Part shown: in pieces, positions 60,026 through 64,000 of the stretch
Layout of the letters: every line of letters starts with the position of its first letter
Position numbering within the stretch: position 1 is the stretch's first letter
Assembly (NCBI GenBank): GCA_902781315.1
Contig: CACZIT010000025.1
Span: 1-64,000, forward strand
Length of the DNA stretch: 64,000 bases
Origin: an uncultured Prevotellaceae bacterium
GTDB taxonomy: Bacteria; Bacteroidota; Bacteroidia; Bacteroidales; Bacteroidaceae
Reading direction: 5' to 3'
The notes under the pieces: model-generated
Told to the model about the DNA's origin: nothing
Databases searched by the model: none
What the model saw: the letters and a program-made list of their open reading frames with translations, nothing else
Position numbers and translations under genes: made by a program

Positions 60026-60912
60026 TACCCTTCTCTGGGGTGCGCCTTAGCATAGACCTTCTTCAGCTGTTCGAAAGTGGTGTGGGTGTAAATCTCGGTT
60101 GTCGAGAGTTTCGAGTGGCCGAGCAGTTTCTTCACACTCTCTATGCCTGCCTCGTTGTTCAGCATCGCCGTGGCGAATGTGTGGCGCAGCACGTGGGGCG
60201 ACCGTTTCTTCAGCGTGCTGACGCGCGACAATTGCTGTCTCACAAGCCGTCTCACCTTGTCGGGCGTCATGCGCTGCCCGTGGTCGTCGCGAAAGAGAGC
60301 CTCCGTCCCCAGTCCGCCCTGCGGTTGCAGGTCGCGCTTCAGCATGTAGCCCTGCAACGCCTCATTCAGTTCCGGACCAAACGGCACCAGCCGTTCCTTG
60401 TTGCCCTTGCCCAGCACCTTCACCTGTTGGGCCGCGAAGTCCACCGACGCATCGTCGAGACCCACCAGTTCGGAGAGGCGCAGGCCTGTGGAATAGAACA
60501 TTAATATAATAGTACGCGCGCGCACATCCTTATAATTATCTGTCCACATCTCGTCGGCAAGCAGGCGGTCCATCTCGCTCTCGCGCAGGTATTGCGGCAG
60601 CACCTTCATCCTCTTGGGCCCCGTCAGGCCGTGGGCAGGATCGTGCTCCACCATACCTCTGGATAAGGCAAAACGATAAAGGGAACGCACTGCGCTCAAT
60701 CTTCTGTTGATTGAGGTGGCAGTGTTTCCTTTATCCATCATGCTCTCCATCCAGTCACGGATGACGTCCGAATCTACCGACTCCCACGAGAGCTGATCAT
60801 CCAAATTCTTGAAGAAAGCCTCAAACGACCTCAAGTCGTCACCATAGGCTTTCACCGTACGTTCAGAGCGGTTGCGCTCGTAATGCAGGTAGTTCAAAAA
60901 CTGGTCAATCAT
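60025..60912 (-). CDS. xer: Tyrosine recombinase XerC/XerD
   Basis: The 295-residue recombinase has an N-terminal SAM-like DNA-binding domain (MIDQFLNYLHYERNRSERTV) and the catalytic set R145 (STGLRLSEL), K169/K172 region (GKGNKER), H240 and R243 (HVLRHTF), H266 (LGHSKLS) and Y275 (IYTH). Length and a complete C-terminus fit chromosomal XerC/D, which resolve chromosome dimers at dif. Which of the two it is cannot be told from sequence alone. Starts GTG 60924 and ATG 60915 are alternatives. It is located between rpsU and hpf. Confidence 0.93.
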   Translation of the reverse strand: MIDQFLNYLHYERNRSERTVKAYGDDLRSFEAFFKNLDDQLSWESVDSDVIRDWMESMMDKGNTATSINRRLSAVRSLYRFALSRGMVEHDPAHGLTGPKRMKVLPQYLRESEMDRLLADEMWTDNYKDVRARTIILMFYSTGLRLSELVGLDDASVDFAAQQVKVLGKGNKERLVPFGPELNEALQGYMLKRDLQPQGGLGTEALFRDDHGQRMTPDKVRRLVRQQLSRVSTLKKRSPHVLRHTFATAMLNNEAGIESVKKLLGHSKLSTTEIYTHTTFEQLKKVYAKAHPREG

Positions 60913-60994
60913 CATAGCTGCCACGAGTTTTTCCGTTATTTGGCAACTAAGTTACGAACTTTTTTCCGAACTACCAAATTTTCGGGGAAATATT

Positions 60995-61189
60995 TTAGAT
61001 TTCCTCGTTCTGACGCAACTTCTGCACGTAGATGGCGTGTTCCATCTTCAGGCGCTTCAGCACAGAGGGCTTGTTGTACTGCTGACGGCGGCGGAGTTCC
61101 TTCACCACGCCGGTCTTCTCGTACTTTCTCTTGAACTTCTTCAGTGCTCTTTCGATGTTCTCGCCTTCTTTAACAGGTACAATAATCAT
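60995..61189 (-). CDS. rpsU: 30S ribosomal protein S21
   Basis: The 64-residue bS21 begins MIIVPVKEGENIERALKKFK and contains KYEKTGVVKELRRRQQYNKP. In Bacteroidota ribosomes bS21, with bS18 and bS6, sequesters the anti-Shine-Dalgarno. It has its own promoter and a leader of about 105 nt. No Shine-Dalgarno is seen before its ATG. Confidence 0.96.
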   Translation of the reverse strand: MIIVPVKEGENIERALKKFKRKYEKTGVVKELRRRQQYNKPSVLKRLKMEHAIYVQKLRQNEEI

Positions 61190-61301
61190 GTTTGTTTGCT
61201 TTGGTTTTAAATTTGTTATACTATTATTTAATTCGTTCTGTCAACGGCATTTCCGCGCCTTTCCCGGCCTTATTGCGGCCAGTAGCCACGAAAAGCGGAT
61301 G

Positions 61302-61333
61302 CAAAGGTACAGCAATTTTTCGAATCTGCCAAA
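61302..61333 (-). promoter_or_regulatory. Promoter of rpsU
   Basis: Minus strand TTTG (61330-61333), 20-bp spacer, TACCTTTG (61302-61309). The roughly 105-nt leader contains a GGCC-TTATTGC-GGCC hairpin. Confidence 0.75.
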
Positions 61334-61387
61334 TTTTTCCGCGAGTTTTCATTCCTGAGGGCGAAAAATATAAAAAAACACCTGTGC

Positions 61388-62515
61388 TCAAGGCAGTCGC
61401 TTCAGCCACATGCCGAAGAAACGGTCGTAGACAAGATAGCTGCCTTCGGGTGTCTGATAGACGTATTCTTTGTCTTGCAGCGACTTGAGGGCCAGTTTTA
61501 CACTGCTGGGCGCAGGCAGGTGGTAGCGAAGGATGAAGTCGAGGGAGGTGGGCGCACTGACTACTCCCTGCCGTGCGATGGCCGTGAGGAGCTGGGCCTG
61601 ATTCTCTGTCAGCAGATTGTAGTTATTCTGGTAGTTTATTTCCTGTTCTGCGAGAATTTCGCAAACGACTTTGTTGACGGTATCCCGGTTCAGCTCTGCC
61701 TTGGACAATCGATAGAGCCGGTTGAGTATTTTTTGGACATACCACGTCTGCCCATCCACCATATGATATAAATAGGAGAACACCTCCTGCGATATTTCCC
61801 GCCGCTGTTTTGCAAAAAAGCTATTTGCAAATGCCCGATACTTGTCGGCGTCAATCTCTTTGATAGCCATGATTTGCGAACTATTGAAAAAGGGATGCTT
61901 GGGCGACATGAACATCTCTGCCAGCAGATGCTGCTGACTGCCTGAGAAGATGAGGTGAACGTTTGGAATGAATTGGATAATGGAACGGATGTAGGCATCG
62001 GCACCTATTTCGCTATACGTGCTTATCTGCTGGAACTCGTCGATAGCAAGGTAACACTGCCGTCCCGATTCCTTCATGTATTCAAACACTTGGTTGAGCG
62101 TCTCGCGGGCATTTTCAGGCACCACGTTAAAACTGAAGGTAGGCATGCCAGTTATAGGGTCGGGTGTCATCGTCGGCCTCAAGGCTGCAACAAACCTGTC
62201 AAGCTTTCGTTTGATGGATTGGGAGGTAGTATCGAGTTTTCCGATGACAGCATCAGCCACGAACTGCACCATCTGGCTGAACGTCTTCGTCGGGAACACG
62301 TCAACATAGAAACATTGCACGTTCTTGTCCATAGCCTTCATCCGCTCGAAAGCATGATGGATGAGCCCCGTCTTTCCTATGCGTCGGGGTGCCATCAGCG
62401 TCACGTTGCTGCCGTTGAGCAATGCGGTAACCAGCGTTTCGGTCTCTTTCTCGCGGTCGCAGAAATAGTCTGCACCGAAGTAACCATACTCAGGAAAAGG
62501 GTTTTCTAATTTCAT
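61388..62515 (-). CDS. AAA-family ATPase (archaeal ATPase-like)
   Basis: The 375-residue protein has Walker A APRRIGKTGL (residues 42-51) and Walker B CYLAIDEFQ, followed by LIFSGSQQHLLAEMF (sensor-like) and a C-terminal winged-helix region (LLTAIARQGVVSAPTSLDFI, VYQTPEGSYLVYDRFFGMWL). This is the STAND/AAA type labelled archaeal ATPase (PF01637-like), frequent in Bacteroidales and often found as mobile singletons. Function unknown. Convergent or neighbouring partners that would suggest a role are absent. It is AT-poorer at the ends than usual in defence islands. Confidence 0.85.
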   Translation of the reverse strand: MKLENPFPEYGYFGADYFCDREKETETLVTALLNGSNVTLMAPRRIGKTGLIHHAFERMKAMDKNVQCFYVDVFPTKTFSQMVQFVADAVIGKLDTTSQSIKRKLDRFVAALRPTMTPDPITGMPTFSFNVVPENARETLNQVFEYMKESGRQCYLAIDEFQQISTYSEIGADAYIRSIIQFIPNVHLIFSGSQQHLLAEMFMSPKHPFFNSSQIMAIKEIDADKYRAFANSFFAKQRREISQEVFSYLYHMVDGQTWYVQKILNRLYRLSKAELNRDTVNKVVCEILAEQEINYQNNYNLLTENQAQLLTAIARQGVVSAPTSLDFILRYHLPAPSSVKLALKSLQDKEYVYQTPEGSYLVYDRFFGMWLKRLP

Positions 62516-62682
62516 ATTTTATGTTTCATGTTTTATGAAATACAAAAGTAATACTTTCCGTTGAATCCACCAAACAATCAGACCATTTTTTTGAAAATAA
62601 AACCTGATAGTGATAGAATTTCCGTATTTCAGTCATTCATAAGAACAGTTATCCTGCTTGCGAAAATTGAGTGATCTCTTAT

Positions 62683-62745
62683 AAAAAACAGCGGATGCAG
62701 GCGGGCCGACATCTTGGCCCGGGGCTGCATCCGCTTTGGTTTTAT
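62683..62745. terminator. Terminator of the Ig-like surface protein gene
   Basis: AGCGGATGCAG (62690-62700) pairs with CTGCATCCGCT (62725-62735), with inner GGGCC/GGCCC, and six Ts follow on the minus strand. Confidence 0.85.
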
Positions 62746-62752
62746 TGTTCGC

Positions 62753-62795
62753 AGCCTTTCCCCCCTTCCCTTTAGGGAGGGGACGGGAGTAGGCT
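62753..62795. repeat. GC-rich palindromic repeat (REP-like)
   Basis: On the minus strand GAGCCTACTCCCGTCCCCTC... corresponds closely to the repeat at 11719-11754, and the whole is an imperfect palindrome AGCCT...AGGCT. It lies right after the stop of the Ig-like gene. The rest of the 62516-62796 gap has no gene. Confidence 0.65.
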
Positions 62796-62796
62796 C

Positions 62797-64000
62797 CTAT
62801 TCTGAAGAACGCACCGGGCGCACGCTTAGGCCTTGGAAGCGACTGGTGCCGGCTTTATAGAAGCCTGGGTTAAATAAAGTTATACTATGCGCACGGGTCG
62901 GTTCACGGGTGAAAAGCGAACGCGACCAGTAGTGGCCTTCGCCTCTGTTATTGAGCGAACTAACGCTGCGGTACCCTGCGGCGGGCATGAAAATGGATTT
63001 GCCATTTATCTTGCTGGTAATAAAATGGCCAACCACACCATTTAGTGTCGTCCACTCGATGTCAGTGTAGTTGCTGTTGATGAGTTCCTCTAACTGCTCA
63101 TAGCTTGGTATACGCCACGCCGGTCCCCAGTTCACATAGGCGGCATCGTCCTCAAGGTCAAGTTCGGTCTTTTCATCAGTGAAGCCCTCATAGCCGTAGC
63201 TGGTATCATTACAATACTTGGTCATGGTTGTGTTGGAACCCTTGCACCATTTGTAGGTATCAAAACTGAAGTTGGTCTTGCCATCGTTATAGCCTTCCGT
63301 CTCACCCCAAGCGAAGTAGTCGCCGTAGTCTTCGGGAGTCGTTGCACCAATATTACAGGTCGCCCACAGTGTGCCACTGGGAAGGCCTAGGTCAACATAT
63401 ACATCATCTTCAACAATGCATACCAAACAGGTGGCTTTCACGCCGCTACCATCTGCTGCCTCACAGGTGATAATGGCAGTCCCAAAATCGTAGGCATCTA
63501 CTCGTCCACTCCTTACGGGAGCTATACTTTCATTGCTACTACTCCAGACAACGTTTTTGTTGGCAGCATTTTCTGGCAAGACAGTTGCCGTAAGACGCAC
63601 AAATTCATCTAATTTCAAGAACACCTGTTTCTGCGACAATACAATTTTAGTCACCATTTGCGTAACTGTAACGGAGCAGGTTGCCTTCTTCAAACTGCCA
63701 CCGGCAGTAGCGGTGATGGTGCAGGTGCCGCCAGCCACGGCTGTCACTACGCCGTTGCCATCGACAGTTGCCACACTCTCGTTACTGCTTGTCCACGTAA
63801 TGCTGGCAAAGGCGGTCTCGGGAGTAATGCTAGCGGTAAGTTGGGCAGTAGTGCCGGAGTTCATAGAAAGCGTCGTCTGGCTGAGCGTGATGCCTGAGGC
63901 CAACGAGCCAGAGTTAGTGTAGTAGGTGTAGACACCCGTTGCATAATCGATTGCCAACAGGTAGGCCGACTCCACCTCGTTCAACACAAAGGTCTTTACG
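62797..64000 (-). CDS. Surface protein with BIG2 Ig-like and FISUMP-like domains (5' truncated)
   Basis: The frame runs off the right edge; at least 400 residues are in the window. Two bacterial Ig-like group 2 domains are seen: ITLSQTTLSMNSGTTAQLTA with ITWTSSNESVATVDGNGVVT, and KIVLSQKQVFLKLDEFVRLT with VVWSSSNESIAPVRSGRVDA. The C-terminal domain VDLGLPSGTLWATCNIGATT, YGDYFAWGETEG and WRIPSYEQLEELINS is the FISUMP-like/major-paralogous domain common in gut Bacteroidales. It is probably a secreted or surface adhesin-like protein. The start is outside the window. Confidence 0.88.
   Translation of the reverse strand, partial: VKTFVLNEVESAYLLAIDYATGVYTYYTNSGSLASGITLSQTTLSMNSGTTAQLTASITPETAFASITWTSSNESVATVDGNGVVTAVAGGTCTITATAGGSLKKATCSVTVTQMVTKIVLSQKQVFLKLDEFVRLTATVLPENAANKNVVWSSSNESIAPVRSGRVDAYDFGTAIITCEAADGSGVKATCLVCIVEDDVYVDLGLPSGTLWATCNIGATTPEDYGDYFAWGETEGYNDGKTNFSFDTYKWCKGSNTTMTKYCNDTSYGYEGFTDEKTELDLEDDAAYVNWGPAWRIPSYEQLEELINSNYTDIEWTTLNGVVGHFITSKINGKSIFMPAAGYRSVSSLNNRGEGHYWSRSLFTREPTRAHSITLFNPGFYKAGTSRFQGLSVRPVRSSE

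Noticed and set aside
60025-60912. Xer as integrase of a mobile element
   Set aside because: The protein has the length and motifs of chromosomal XerC/D, lies among housekeeping genes, and no attachment-site repeats or cargo genes flank it.
61388-62515. AAA ATPase as part of a defence system
   Set aside because: No nuclease, methylase or other defence partner is adjacent; neighbours are rpsU and a surface protein.

Overview
The window looks like a chromosomal segment of a Bacteroidales bacterium, most likely Prevotellaceae. Evidence: many promoters match the Bacteroidota form (TTTG, about 19-20 nt, then TAnnTTTG); most starts lack Shine-Dalgarno sites; and the proteins are typical of the group (BspA-type leucine-rich repeat protein, DUF3822, DUF3467, lipoproteins, a carboxypeptidase-regulatory-domain protein, Ig-like/FISUMP-like surface protein).

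Layout. 1-1.1 kb: remnant of a polymorphic-toxin C-terminus with a nonsense codon at the expected catalytic lysine, followed by a possible immunity gene. 1.4-7.1 kb: merR-type regulator divergent from alaS, a STAS protein, a BspA-like LRR protein and an outer-membrane barrel. 7.2-10.2 kb: RecD-like helicase divergent from a 28-residue membrane peptide, DUF3822 and rsmD. 10.3-14.7 kb: gdhA, an RlpA-like protein, a glycine-zipper lipoprotein and a secreted protein of unknown function. 14.8-35.6 kb, minus strand: rpsL-rpsG-fusA-rpsJ, then a serpin/lipoprotein cassette, then rplC through rplQ (S10, spc and alpha clusters with secY, map, infA and rpoA). 35.9-44.6 kb: envelope and carbohydrate genes (carboxypeptidase-regulatory-domain protein, 1050-residue secreted MG2-like protein, GH35 beta-galactosidase, secreted unknown, DUF3467). 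44.8-46.3 kb: HxlR regulator divergent from cupin and PNPOx-like genes. 46.4-59.5 kb, minus strand: tRNA-Thr, tRNA-Tyr, tRNA-Gly, tRNA-Thr, tuf, tRNA-Trp, secE, nusG, rplK, rplA, rplJ, rplL, rpoB, rpoC. 59.6-64 kb: hpf, xer recombinase, rpsU, an AAA ATPase and a truncated Ig-like surface protein.

The core of the window is the translation and transcription machinery: nearly all ribosomal-protein clusters, RNA polymerase core subunits, elongation factors, SecY/SecE and NusG, together with ribosome-associated factors (hpf, rpsU, map, infA, rsmD).

The most striking observations are two internal losses in essential genes: a roughly 85-nt deletion fusing the end of rplW to the start of rplB, and an in-frame loss of about 35 codons covering switch I of EF-Tu. 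These may be assembly errors or real lesions; read evidence is needed. Also notable are the serpin cassette splitting the S10 cluster (rpsJ has its own terminator and rplC its own promoter), a dispersed repeat carrying duplicated promoters upstream of the GH35 gene, GC-rich palindromic REP/REPIN-like repeats, a copied gdhA 3' end, a 22-bp tandem array, and a near-perfect Shine-Dalgarno in front of hpf. I did not find a clearly new multi-gene system, a CRISPR array, rRNA genes or an insertion sequence.
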